From a candidate division TM6 bacterium GW2011_GWF2_37_49 (GTDB lineage Bacteria > Babelota > Babeliae > Babelales > RVW-14), in contig CAMATL010000012.1 of NCBI GenBank assembly GCA_945861145.1, forward strand, positions 1 through 33,391: a stretch of DNA of 33,391 nucleotides, given 5' to 3'. The position numbers and the translations under genes were made by a program. Below are positions 16,690-24,821 of this stretch, one piece after another. Under the pieces are notes generated by a model, which searched no databases, had not been told where the DNA came from, and saw only the letters and a program-made list of their open reading frames with translations. Position 1 is the stretch's first letter. Each line of letters starts with the position of its first letter.

Positions 16690-17885
16690 TACTCCTCACC
16701 TTCAAGACCACTAAGCAGCGTATCCAATGGCGTTGGCCCTTTACTGCCTGCTGCGGCAGCAGGCTTGCCAGGAGCTGCGGCTTCACCAACAGAGCCTTGC
16801 CCGCCTAATCTCGCTTGCACATTTTTAACAATATCTGCCATACCGCCACCGCCTGGGCCAGCAAGCTTAACGGCACCAGCTTGTTCTGATTGTTTACGCT
16901 GCCCTTTGGCTGCCATTAAAATTTTTTCAGCATCATCAGTAGTCAGCATGAATACTTCAAGTTCAAGCATATCGCTGCGAGTTTTTTCGTCATTCCAAAG
17001 ATCAATGTACACATGCGCTCGCTGTGGAAACTCACCAACGGTCTTTTTTGTTTCGCCCCATGAAAAACCCTTAATCAATTCTTGTTCAGCTTTTTTACCA
17101 CTATCAAGATTACTTTCTTTTTTTTCAGGCTCTTTGAACATAGAAAATTCTATAAACAAACCTTTTACCCCATGCATAACTTCATGCAAAGTAATTGGGT
17201 TGTTTAAATTAGCCAGCGGATCTACTTCACTAATTTTCATTTTCACATTGCTGATGTCGGTTGTTTGCTTGCGCACAAGCGTGTAAGAAAGCTCACCCTT
17301 AGATTTTTTGTCGCGAATTAGCTCATAACGAACGCGCACCAAGCGCTGCGATGATTCACCATACAGCTCAAGCGCATTGGTCGTAATAAAGCTACAAGCC
17401 TTAAGTAGCTCTACCTTTTTGCCTTTAAATTTATGAAAATCAGCATCATCAATTTCAGCAAAGAAATACTTTTTGCGCTCTTCTCGTCGCTTCTCTTCTT
17501 GCTTCTTTTTTTCATCTTCAGGCAATTGTTTGTCTTGCTCTGGCGTCGGCGGCTTTTCTTCAGGTTGATCCTCACTGAGCCCTTTTGCTTTATTTGACTC
17601 AATCAGAGAATGCAACTGCGGCATACAAGCACTACTCAAATCTCGATCGATGAGCTGTGTCAACAACACAATTCGCTGATTCATGTGCGACATCTCACGA
17701 GCATTGCCAATAAATTTCACAAGAGTTTGATACGCCTGCATGAGCGCAAACATAATAAAGCTGGATAACCCAAGAGCCAGGAGCGTTTCTATGAGCGTAA
17801 ACCCAGGACGATTATTAGGCTTCTTTAAAACACATGCTTTTGAGCCCGCTCGAAACCCTTCGACAAGCTCAGGGCGAGCGGACAT
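16689..17885 (-). CDS. gspJ: GspJ-like pseudopilin with repeat-derived leader
   Basis: A prepilin-type protein with the processing site G28-F29 in RPGFTLIE, a hydrophobic helix after it and a globular domain. Its position between I-like and K-like genes suggests GspJ. The region after the helix carries a Lys/Glu/Pro-rich insert (about residues 100-140 from this start), and the C-terminus is Gly/Ala/Pro rich. The leader is odd. A dispersed palindromic repeat (17847-17881) has become coding and gives SARPELVEGF. The ATG at 17885 is the last start before the repeat; the open frame continues to 17945 inside the gspI-like gene. No good SD precedes 17885, so the true start is uncertain. Prepilin peptidase would remove the repeat-encoded part. 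Confidence 0.72.
   Translation of the reverse strand: MSARPELVEGFRAGSKACVLKKPNNRPGFTLIETLLALGLSSFIMFALMQAYQTLVKFIGNAREMSHMNQRIVLLTQLIDRDLSSACMPQLHSLIESNKAKGLSEDQPEEKPPTPEQDKQLPEDEKKKQEEKRREERKKYFFAEIDDADFHKFKGKKVELLKACSFITTNALELYGESSQRLVRVRYELIRDKKSKGELSYTLVRKQTTDISNVKMKISEVDPLANLNNPITLHEVMHGVKGLFIEFSMFKEPEKKESNLDSGKKAEQELIKGFSWGETKKTVGEFPQRAHVYIDLWNDEKTRSDMLELEVFMLTTDDAEKILMAAKGQRKQSEQAGAVKLAGPGGGGMADIVKNVQARLGGQGSVGEAAAPGKPAAAAGSKGPTPLDTLLSGLEGEE
17847..17881. repeat. Palindromic repeat inserted in the gspJ leader
   Basis: The outer stem CCGCTCG (17847-17853) pairs with CGAGCGG (17875-17881). It encloses CCCTTCGACAAGCTCAGGG (17856-17874), a core found in many bacterial genomes. In the minus frame it encodes the well-known repeat peptide ARPELVEG. 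Confidence 0.85.
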
Positions 17886-17904
17886 TGAGCACCGTAGAGA
17901 AGGA

Positions 17905-18330
17905 TTATGGTTTTGGATCTTCAAGCCATACCTCTCGTTGTGCAAAACTCACCAGCTTAATATCATAATCAAATGGCCCGTTTTTCCATGTACCAGTTGC
18001 TTGCACAAGCGCCAACTGATCACCAAGAATATCCTTGAGTTGGGACTTAGCACTTGGCTCTAGCACTTCTACCGCAAGCGTCAATTGGTTGACTACATTC
18101 TCATCTTCAAGTCGTTCTGGTTTGGTCGGCTTAAATTCTTTGCGAAGTAGGGGCATTTGCTGCACAAGCGCATTTTTGACTATATAAAATTTTAAAAACT
18201 TTTCTCGTTCACGCATCAACCGAAACATCGATCGAATATGCAAATCAGACATGACATAGACAGTCCCTGTCATGATTGCCATAGCACCCAGCACTTCGAT
18301 CAGCGTGAAGCCTTTTTTGCGCTGCATCAC
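17905..18330 (-). CDS. gspI: GspI-like minor pseudopilin
   Basis: A small pseudopilin (141 aa) of the type II secretion pseudopilus tip. The leader MMQRKKG is followed by FTLIEVLGAMAIMTGTVYVM with Glu5, the standard prepilin-peptidase site and assembly residue. The rest is a short globular domain (residues about 45-140). The frame begins with GTG at 18330; the ATG at 18327 overlaps the gspH-like stop as TGATG. GGAGGAG lies directly upstream of both. I prefer GspI because of the short length and gene order, though pseudopilins I and J are hard to separate by eye. Confidence 0.72.
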   Translation of the reverse strand: MMQRKKGFTLIEVLGAMAIMTGTVYVMSDLHIRSMFRLMREREKFLKFYIVKNALVQQMPLLRKEFKPTKPERLEDENVVNQLTLAVEVLEPSAKSQLKDILGDQLALVQATGTWKNGPFDYDIKLVSFAQREVWLEDPKP

Positions 18331-18884
18331 TCCTCCTGACCTGGGCGGATAAGCTTTTCAATCAATTCAAACTGCCCATCAAACGATAGCATTTTCAGCG
18401 TAACCGGCTCTTCTTTGTTGTCTTCAACGCGTACCACTTGAACATACACATCTTGAATCAAGCCATCAGGCACCACGTAACAAAATGCTTGGTTGTTTTC
18501 TTGGAAAATTTCTTTTTTACCAAGATACACGGCACGGATCTGGATGTTGTCCGTAAACGAGTATTGTGTCTTGAGATAAGGAGATGGCGCATGGGCAAAT
18601 TCAGCCATACCTGTTTTTTGATTAGTTTTTATTTGATGCTCTACCACAACGGCATCGGGCGTTTTGTTTTTGCCGCGTGTAAAGCTGAGGCGAAACACAA
18701 CCTGCTCGGCGATGCTTTCTTGGCGCGCAAACTGCGCTAAATTATTTAATTCATCAAGAATGTGAGTCCACTCAGAAGCATGCGGGCGCCGCGAAAGCCG
18801 CGGCGCCACCATACCAATTGCAAGCCCAATAAGCATAAGGACAGCCATCATTTCAATGAGAGAGAAACCTCTCGATGATGGCAT
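18327..18884 (-). CDS. gspH: GspH-like minor pseudopilin
   Basis: Prepilin-type protein with the site SSRGFSLIEMMAVLMLIGLAIG directly after a six-residue leader if translation starts at the ATG at 18884. The open frame extends to 18965, but that extension overlaps the gspG-like gene, so the shorter start is chosen. The early globular part has PRLSRRPHASEWTHILDELNNLAQFARQES-type helices that fit GspH, which normally carries a long first helix and a GspH fold. About 185 aa. It overlaps or abuts its neighbours on both sides, so it is within the operon. Confidence 0.75.
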   Translation of the reverse strand: MPSSRGFSLIEMMAVLMLIGLAIGMVAPRLSRRPHASEWTHILDELNNLAQFARQESIAEQVVFRLSFTRGKNKTPDAVVVEHQIKTNQKTGMAEFAHAPSPYLKTQYSFTDNIQIRAVYLGKKEIFQENNQAFCYVVPDGLIQDVYVQVVRVEDNKEEPVTLKMLSFDGQFELIEKLIRPGQEE

Positions 18885-18894
18885 ACGCACAGGC

Positions 18895-19317
18895 TTATGA
18901 ACCTTTATGTAGATATTCTTCTGGTTCTGCCGCTTCCAGCTTTTCACCATATGAAAGAATCTCAAAATATTTATATTCTTTGGTAAAAACTTTTGGAGGA
19001 TTGTTATACATCAATGGACGATCCCATTTATCTAAAGGTACATCAACGATACCTTCAATGTATGGACCTTTCCATTTCGGATTATTGTCCACGTTTTTCA
19101 CCAAATGTTCTAGTGTTTTTGGATTACCACCAACATCCATTTGATATTCAAGAATAGCACTTTTAACGGTACCAAGAAGTGATTCAGTCGCTGTTGTGTT
19201 GCCCTTACCAATCATTTTTACAATACGAGGGCCAACCATAGATAAAATTAATCCTATGATGAAAAGCACCGCCATTATTTCCATCAGGGTAAAACCGGCT
19301 GAACGTCTCATATTCAT
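18895..19317 (-). CDS. gspG: Major pseudopilin GspG
   Basis: GspG is the main subunit of the type II secretion pseudopilus. The sequence shows a short basic leader (MNMRRSAG) and cleavage before FTLMEIMAVLFIIGLIL (Glu5 present). The GspG-specific C-terminal pattern is also present: EYQMDVGGNPKTLEHLV, WKGPYIE and PLDKWDRPLMY. Length 140 aa is typical. The ATG has AAGGAG five bases upstream. It follows gspF by 34 bases. This is the best-supported member of the pseudopilin set and the anchor for naming the others. Confidence 0.92.
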   Translation of the reverse strand: MNMRRSAGFTLMEIMAVLFIIGLILSMVGPRIVKMIGKGNTTATESLLGTVKSAILEYQMDVGGNPKTLEHLVKNVDNNPKWKGPYIEGIVDVPLDKWDRPLMYNNPPKVFTKEYKYFEILSYGEKLEAAEPEEYLHKGS

Positions 19318-19351
19318 AAATACTCCTTAAAAATTATCTCAATTCACAATT

Positions 19352-20563
19352 CTATTTAACCATATCTCCCATACTCATCATTGGCATGAATATGGAGATT
19401 ACAATAAAGCCGACTACAAGCGCCATAAACATCGTCATGATCGGATTTATTTTTTCAGTAAGCCCATCGCTTAATTCTGCAAGCTCCACCTCATAATCAT
19501 TACCAACCGTCAAAAGCATCTGTCCAAGCTTGCCCGATTGCTCACCAGTACTGATCATGTACAAAGCAATTTTAGGAAAAATGCCGGTTTCACTCAGGTA
19601 CTTAGCAATTTTACCTTCTTTGATAATTTTATCACGCGCATTATTGAGTTTTACCGTCAGCACTCTATTTTCAACGATGTTACAAACGATATCAAGCGCT
19701 TCAGAAAGATTCACACCACTTTCCATCAACATGCCCAATGTTTTTGAAAATTGAACCACAGCCTTGGTACGAGCAAAATAATTGATAAGTGGCATGTTCA
19801 ACATCCAGGCATCCCATTGGTACTTACCTTTTGCGGTAGATTTCCAGTAACTAAACACGAAAACAATCGTGGTAAGTCCAACCCCTAGAACAATGTAGTT
19901 GTTAGTTAATGCGTCTGAAACAGCAATCAAAATTCTTGTTGGCAATGGTAACTCTTGTTTCATATTTTTAAACATAGCCGTCAACTTTGGCACAAGCACC
20001 GTAAGCAAACCAACTATCACAAGCACAGCAAAGCTTAACGTCATGAGTGGAGACCGCATTGCTTTTTGTACTTTTTTCTTTGTTTCTTCAGTGCGTTCAA
20101 GATAACTAACCAAGCTCTCAAGGATTGGCTCTAATTTACCACTTGCTTCGCCAGCTTTGACAAGCTGAATGTACACGTTACTAAAAATTTTAGGGTGCTT
20201 AGCCAGCTCTTTTGCTAGAGGCTCGCCAGTTTTAACGGCATCTTTTATCGAAATAAGCACACGTTTAAATTTACCCTCAAATTGATCAATTAAAAGATCA
20301 ATTGCTTGCAGCAACGGTACTGCTGAACGCAGTAGCACGCTCAGCTGCTTGGTAAACAAAATAACCATTTTTACATCAACAGGCTTTTCAAAAAGCCCGG
20401 CAAGAAACGAACCGCCACCATCATTGCGTACTTCTTCTACCGTGGTAGGCATCAGTCCCTGACCGCGTAGCAATTCCTTAGCTGCGACAACAGAGGCCGC
20501 ATCAATGGTTCCCGAGGCCTTGCCCCCGCGACGATTGTATGAATCATACCGATACAGCGGCAT
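19352..20563 (-). CDS. gspF: Type II secretion inner-membrane platform protein GspF
   Basis: GspF/PilC-family polytopic protein that couples the assembly ATPase to pseudopilus growth. The N-terminal MPLYRYDSYNRRGGKASGTI block, two T2SF cytoplasmic domains (about residues 65-190 and 265-390) and three membrane helices (about 168-190, 218-240 and 372-395) fit the family. The paired motifs LLRSAVPLLQAID and MLMESGVNLSEALDIV mark the duplicated domains. The closing ISIFMPMMSMGDMV is typical. 403 aa is standard length. It is the first gene of the minus-strand operon, with GGGAG 9 bases before the ATG. No gspE or gspD is in the window. A type IV pilus PilC role cannot be excluded, but the gspG-type neighbour argues for type II secretion. 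Confidence 0.93.
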   Translation of the reverse strand: MPLYRYDSYNRRGGKASGTIDAASVVAAKELLRGQGLMPTTVEEVRNDGGGSFLAGLFEKPVDVKMVILFTKQLSVLLRSAVPLLQAIDLLIDQFEGKFKRVLISIKDAVKTGEPLAKELAKHPKIFSNVYIQLVKAGEASGKLEPILESLVSYLERTEETKKKVQKAMRSPLMTLSFAVLVIVGLLTVLVPKLTAMFKNMKQELPLPTRILIAVSDALTNNYIVLGVGLTTIVFVFSYWKSTAKGKYQWDAWMLNMPLINYFARTKAVVQFSKTLGMLMESGVNLSEALDIVCNIVENRVLTVKLNNARDKIIKEGKIAKYLSETGIFPKIALYMISTGEQSGKLGQMLLTVGNDYEVELAELSDGLTEKINPIMTMFMALVVGFIVISIFMPMMSMGDMVK

Positions 20564-20713
20564 ACGCCAATGCTCCCAGCTGGTTCGCTAAAATAAAAAT
20601 TTTCTTGCTAAAACGAAATGGCTCTTGGTATCTTCTCGTTGTTTAGCAGAGACTCCACACAGTCTAAAGCATCAAATTCGGATCAAACATACTTAATGCG
20701 AACGGGTAATGCA

Positions 20714-21847
20714 ATGAAAATGAAAAATACCCTTCTTCTGTGCCTAGCCTTGGCACAGACTTTTGCTTGCAGTGCTACTAATTTTTTGACAGAAGATGTC
20801 AATCAACTAGAAGTCACAGAACAGCTCGATGCGTTGTTGAGTGAAGACGCAACACCATTAGATTCGAGTGTTCAGCATTTGCGGGATTTTTTTGCAGCAC
20901 ATGACGTTGGTAGCTCGGCGCTTAAAAGCCGCCACGCAGCGCCAACAAGCAAGACCACACGATTTAATGAATCGTTTCTAGAATATATTAAGCAGGTGTA
21001 CAATCAACGCTCGTATGCTACGTATCTCTCAGGCAACGGTTCACATATCGTTGAATTTTTAGAAATCGGCCGCGAGCTAAGCCTTAATCCTGAATACTTA
21101 TATGTCGGCACGCGTCTTTTTTACAACAAATTAAAAGAGGCTGAAATCATTGATGATACCCTGCCGCTTCAACTTTTACCTGCATTTTCAAAACACCTTG
21201 CAGCGCACTTTGATCATCAACAAGAAGAAGCTCAACCCAAAGAAAATTTGGAATTCATCAAAAAGCATACCGAAGAAGTAATCCTGTATAAATTCACAGA
21301 ACACTTCAACCGATTCCAAAACAACCCTGATTCATTTATTGATGAGCTTTCACACGATCTTGCTACTTTTTATCATCAGCAAGATACCACTAAAACTCAA
21401 GCTCATATGAAATATGATAGCAAGCAAGAAACACTAACACGCTTGCGCCATATAACAATTCGCTTTTTTGAGCTGACCATAAGCAAAACCATGTGGAACA
21501 CTATGCAGCCAGAAACCATTTGGCCATCGGTTGTTGCTCTGGCAAATGGCCTACAAAGCCTTGCCCAGCACCGCATACTTGACCACATGGATGACCTTGA
21601 TGACTTGCTGTGGACACTTATCCACCGCTTTAATTACTATCTCGAACTAACCGGCGCCGATCTGCCAATGACTTTTTATGAAAAAGTTGAAAACGATCTT
21701 ATGAATCGCAGCGTCTTCTTCCTGGAAGCAAAAGAGCAGGATGATGGCATTGCAAGTAAAAAACAGATATTAATTGAGGGGTTATTGCGAGGCAAAGCTC
21801 GCTCTATGGCCGAAAAAGAAGGCCTGCTTACTCGCCCTATGAATTAG
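20714..21847 (+). CDS. Exported protein of unknown family
   Basis: Family not recognised. The frame opens at 20618, but the first 32 codons are polar. The Sec signal MKMKNTLLLCLALAQTFACS begins at the ATG at 20714 (or 20720), so I start there, giving 377 aa. Cys18 is near the cleavage region but does not make a good lipobox. The rest is helical and rich in His, Gln and Glu. A segment near residues 132-150 (LSLNPEYLYVGTRLFYNKL) resembles in pattern the GMDPFLLYMNARQLF segment of the exported protein at 26357-27301, so the two may be distant paralogues. Divergent from gspF; a terminator follows. Confidence 0.7.
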   Translation: MKMKNTLLLCLALAQTFACSATNFLTEDVNQLEVTEQLDALLSEDATPLDSSVQHLRDFFAAHDVGSSALKSRHAAPTSKTTRFNESFLEYIKQVYNQRSYATYLSGNGSHIVEFLEIGRELSLNPEYLYVGTRLFYNKLKEAEIIDDTLPLQLLPAFSKHLAAHFDHQQEEAQPKENLEFIKKHTEEVILYKFTEHFNRFQNNPDSFIDELSHDLATFYHQQDTTKTQAHMKYDSKQETLTRLRHITIRFFELTISKTMWNTMQPETIWPSVVALANGLQSLAQHRILDHMDDLDDLLWTLIHRFNYYLELTGADLPMTFYEKVENDLMNRSVFFLEAKEQDDGIASKKQILIEGLLRGKARSMAEKEGLLTRPMN

Positions 21848-21864
21848 TTTTTAGTCTTTGCATT

Positions 21865-21898
21865 AAAAAAGGGAGCGTATTTCTACGCTCCCTTTTTT
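21865..21898. terminator. Bidirectional terminator
   Basis: A 15-bp stem (AAAAAAGGGAGCGTA with its complement, loop TTTC) between convergent genes, with T runs on both strands. Confidence 0.92.
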
Positions 21899-21913
21899 GT
21901 TTGTTTTTAAACT

Positions 21914-22630
21914 TTATGCAATCAAATGCAGTGATCGTAATCCAGTAGCTTCATCAATATTAATTTGATAATACCGATTCTTCGCGTAGTGCCCTACAAG
22001 CTCAAGATCATGGCTAATGATAAGCACTGTCAAGCCGCTTTCTTCAACCAGAGACTGCAAAAACTCCATAATCATTTTAGCATTGTGCGCATCAAGAGCA
22101 GCGGTCGGTTCATCAAGTAGCAAAACCTTAGTCGGCTTTTGCAATGCCATCAAGATGGCTAGCATCTGGCGTTGTCCACCAGAAAGCATATGTACTGGCT
22201 TTTGCTTTGGAATTCTAAAGCGCTCTACAAAAGCAGGTAATTTTTGTGCAACTGGCAGCGTGTTAAGACTGGGATAAAAATTCAACCGCGCGATTTGTAA
22301 ATTTTCTTCAAATGAAAGCTTGTCTGCCAGCATAAGATCAAAATCTTGTTGAACTAGCTTAATATCGTTTTGCAACGATCCAAGCGCCTCTCGATTATCC
22401 TTATCAAAAGTATGAACCACACCGTCAACAATGATGGTACCTGTGATATTTTCTTGTGGATGCACAATGCCACGCAAGATGTTGAAAATGGTCGATTTGC
22501 CAGCTCCGTTTTGCCCACGCACAAAGTGAAGCGCGCCGGCAGGGAACTGCCCGGAAAGTTGATTAAAAAAAAGTTTTGATTGTTGAGCAAAACCAAAACT
22601 GACTTGTTTAAGTTCAAGCGCAATCTTCAT
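21914..22630 (-). CDS. ABC transporter ATP-binding protein
   Basis: Cytoplasmic ATPase of an importer. Walker A is GQNGAGKST (about residues 39-47), the ABC signature LSGGQRQ (about 150), Walker B VLLLDEP and the H-loop ISHD; the Q-loop Gln is in LVQQDFD. 238 aa is a normal single-domain length. The ATG follows GGGAG and starts three bases after the permease stop. It is the last gene of the four-gene operon from 25892. In family terms it belongs with the ATPases paired with ABC_sub_bind-type binding proteins. Confidence 0.93.
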   Translation of the reverse strand: MKIALELKQVSFGFAQQSKLFFNQLSGQFPAGALHFVRGQNGAGKSTIFNILRGIVHPQENITGTIIVDGVVHTFDKDNREALGSLQNDIKLVQQDFDLMLADKLSFEENLQIARLNFYPSLNTLPVAQKLPAFVERFRIPKQKPVHMLSGGQRQMLAILMALQKPTKVLLLDEPTAALDAHNAKMIMEFLQSLVEESGLTVLIISHDLELVGHYAKNRYYQINIDEATGLRSLHLIA

Positions 22631-22632
22631 TG

Positions 22633-23526
22633 TTATACTCCCAAGTTGTCAATTTTAGATTTACGCAACGCACCATGACGATACTGGTTAATTAAAATTC
22701 CCAGTACAAGAGCAGACTGAATCATGGTGAAATATTTCAAATTAAACCCAACCTTGAGCAACAACTGCTGAATTATGCAGTAAACAAGAATTCCCACCAC
22801 TGGAACAAGGATAGAAAACAATCGGTTTCGAACCAAGGCCTTGCCTAAAATCAAGCAGGTCACCGAAAATAGCGCCATACCAAACCCTGCACCGATATCT
22901 ACAAAGCTACTGGACTGTGAGACACAGTACCCAGATAACCCTGCAAGCGCATTGGCAAGCAGAAGCGCACAGCAAAATACATATTTTGATGAAATACCGT
23001 AATTGGCAAAGAAAGAGGGGTTGTTACCGTAAATTACAAAGCTATAACCCAGCTGCGTGTAAAAAAGCAATGCCCCAAGAACCCACAACACTACAAAAAA
23101 CAGTGCAAGCATAAAAAGCTCTGGATGGGCAGGAACAAGGCTAAAACAGGCTAAAGGGTTTTCAAAGGCTGCAAGTGAAAAATTCGCTGTGCCCAATACA
23201 AATTGATTCACGCCATGAAAAAGACCAATGGTCAAAACACTTGCAAGCAGATGAGGCACATGAAACAAGCGTGTAAATAAAAATACAACGCCGCCAACGG
23301 TTAACCCGCCCAGCAAACTAACAAGCACTACACAACCAAGCGCTACAGGCAACGGCAGATGGGAGAGTTGCGGCATGAGACGCGCGGCGCAGATCGCACC
23401 AAAAACATAGGCGCTCTCAATACTTAAATCAGGAACTTTTAGTAACGAAATACTTATGTAAGCGCCAAGCACGAGAGGAAAGTAAAGAAATGCCTGCTCA
23501 CAAACAATTAATAACATATCCAACAC
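22633..23526 (-). CDS. ABC transporter permease, BPD_transp_2 type
   Basis: Integral membrane protein with about eight to nine hydrophobic helices. The early block KVPDLSIESAYVFGA matches the LPDLTVDGSFxxGA-type start of permeases that partner ABC_sub_bind proteins (COG4120-like). The frame is open to a TTG at 23544, which overlaps the end of the M20 gene. The GTG at 23526 is preferred because AGGG lies six bases upstream; an ATG at 23517 is also possible. The related, experimentally studied systems import tryptophan or other small molecules, so the substrate here is open. Confidence 0.85.
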   Translation of the reverse strand: MLDMLLIVCEQAFLYFPLVLGAYISISLLKVPDLSIESAYVFGAICAARLMPQLSHLPLPVALGCVVLVSLLGGLTVGGVVFLFTRLFHVPHLLASVLTIGLFHGVNQFVLGTANFSLAAFENPLACFSLVPAHPELFMLALFFVVLWVLGALLFYTQLGYSFVIYGNNPSFFANYGISSKYVFCCALLLANALAGLSGYCVSQSSSFVDIGAGFGMALFSVTCLILGKALVRNRLFSILVPVVGILVYCIIQQLLLKVGFNLKYFTMIQSALVLGILINQYRHGALRKSKIDNLGV

Positions 23527-23534
23527 GGCAATCC

Positions 23535-24707
23535 CTACGCGCAAAAATCTTTAATAATTGTACAAAAAATATCACGACCCATTTCCAAATCTTTGATTGT
23601 AATGAACTCATTAGTGCCATGCAGATTTTCTTTGCACGTAAACGGCGTTATGCCAAACCCAATAATACCCTTTTGCAAATAAAATCGTAAATCTGAGGAC
23701 TCTTCAGCGTGAAGAGGCTGCACAGCGAGGCTGTGTTTTTGTACGGCTCGTTCAAGTGATTGATAAAAATCATTACGAAATATAGGGTCATAAGAGCGCT
23801 CTTGTACCGTTGCTTCTATTTTATATGAGATTGCAGGATAACGATCTACAAGCTTTTTAAGATAATCTGAAGCATCTTGTAACTTCATAGTTGGCGGAAC
23901 ACGAATATCCACCGTAGCGGTTGCTGTATCAGAAATAACGTTAAGCGCTACTGCACCTTCTTTAATAGTGCCAAACTGCAACGAGGTAATGTTAACAGAA
24001 AGTAATAATCCTGCCGGCTGCCCTAACGTATTTAGCTGCTGGCAATCCTGGAAAGTAGCTAATTTACGCAGAAATGCCACTAATTCATGGGCTGCGTTTT
24101 TAACATTAATTCGTGAACCATGCGCCATGCTTCCATGACTAATAAACGAAGCCTGAATTGGTTTACGCTCAGATACTTTAATATGCAAAAAGCTTGAATT
24201 CCCTGACGGAATTCCTTCATCAAGTGCATACCCGATATTCATTTTTTTAAAATAAGGATGCTCTACAAAGCGCCGAGCACCATCAAATCCACCACGTTCT
24301 TCATCTGGCAGCAATACAAGGTGTACTGTTCTCTTAAGCGTACCTTGCTCGCTCAAAAATTTTTTTAAAGCAAAATACTGAGCAACACCTATTCCCTTCA
24401 TATCTTGCGTGCCACGACCATAAATAATACCATCGTTAACTATGCCGCCAAAAGGGTCATGATTCCAGCTTGTATAATCAACAATAGGCACAACATCCAT
24501 GTGATGTGAAAGGACAAGCGAAGGCAATGATTGATCAGACCCTGGCATTGTTATTACAAGTACCGAATAGTCGTTGCCAAGAGAAACAATCTCATACAAA
24601 AAACCATCTTTTTGAGCTTGTCGCACAAACAAAGCAATCACATCATCATAGCGTGGCTGAGGAAAGCTTGTATCAATGCGCAAATATTCTTGCAAAAAAT
24701 TAATCAC
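23535..24707 (-). CDS. M20-family metallopeptidase/amidohydrolase (aminoacylase-1-like)
   Basis: Predicted cytoplasmic dinuclear zinc hydrolase of the ArgE/DapE/ACY1/CPG2 family. Zinc ligands and catalytic residues are visible: His69 and Asp71 in SHHMDVVP, the bridging Asp102 in GRGTQDMKG and the general-base/ligand pair Glu136-Glu137 in LPDEERGG. A dimerisation/lid insert covers about residues 185-300, and His in ENLHGTNEF lies near the C-terminus. The start is GTG at 24707 with a weak AAGAAG upstream. It lies between the binding protein and the permease genes and probably belongs to the same operon. This suggests that imported N-acyl amino acids or dipeptides are hydrolysed on entry. The substrate is inferred from context only. 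Confidence 0.88.
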   Translation of the reverse strand: MINFLQEYLRIDTSFPQPRYDDVIALFVRQAQKDGFLYEIVSLGNDYSVLVITMPGSDQSLPSLVLSHHMDVVPIVDYTSWNHDPFGGIVNDGIIYGRGTQDMKGIGVAQYFALKKFLSEQGTLKRTVHLVLLPDEERGGFDGARRFVEHPYFKKMNIGYALDEGIPSGNSSFLHIKVSERKPIQASFISHGSMAHGSRINVKNAAHELVAFLRKLATFQDCQQLNTLGQPAGLLLSVNITSLQFGTIKEGAVALNVISDTATATVDIRVPPTMKLQDASDYLKKLVDRYPAISYKIEATVQERSYDPIFRNDFYQSLERAVQKHSLAVQPLHAEESSDLRFYLQKGIIGFGITPFTCKENLHGTNEFITIKDLEMGRDIFCTIIKDFCA

Positions 24708-24821
24708 AATACTTCTTATTCTTCCGTTGAAAAATGCTGCTCAATAAAGTTTTATACATAAATAAAAATAGGCGGAAAATGCTGCCGTTAAATGAAAAAA
24801 TTCAATGCGGGGTCTAATAAA

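Noticed and set aside
17886-17945. Long N-terminal extension of the gspJ-like protein from 17945
   Set aside because: It lies inside the gspI-like gene and has no SD, and a leader of about 48 residues is unlikely for a prepilin.
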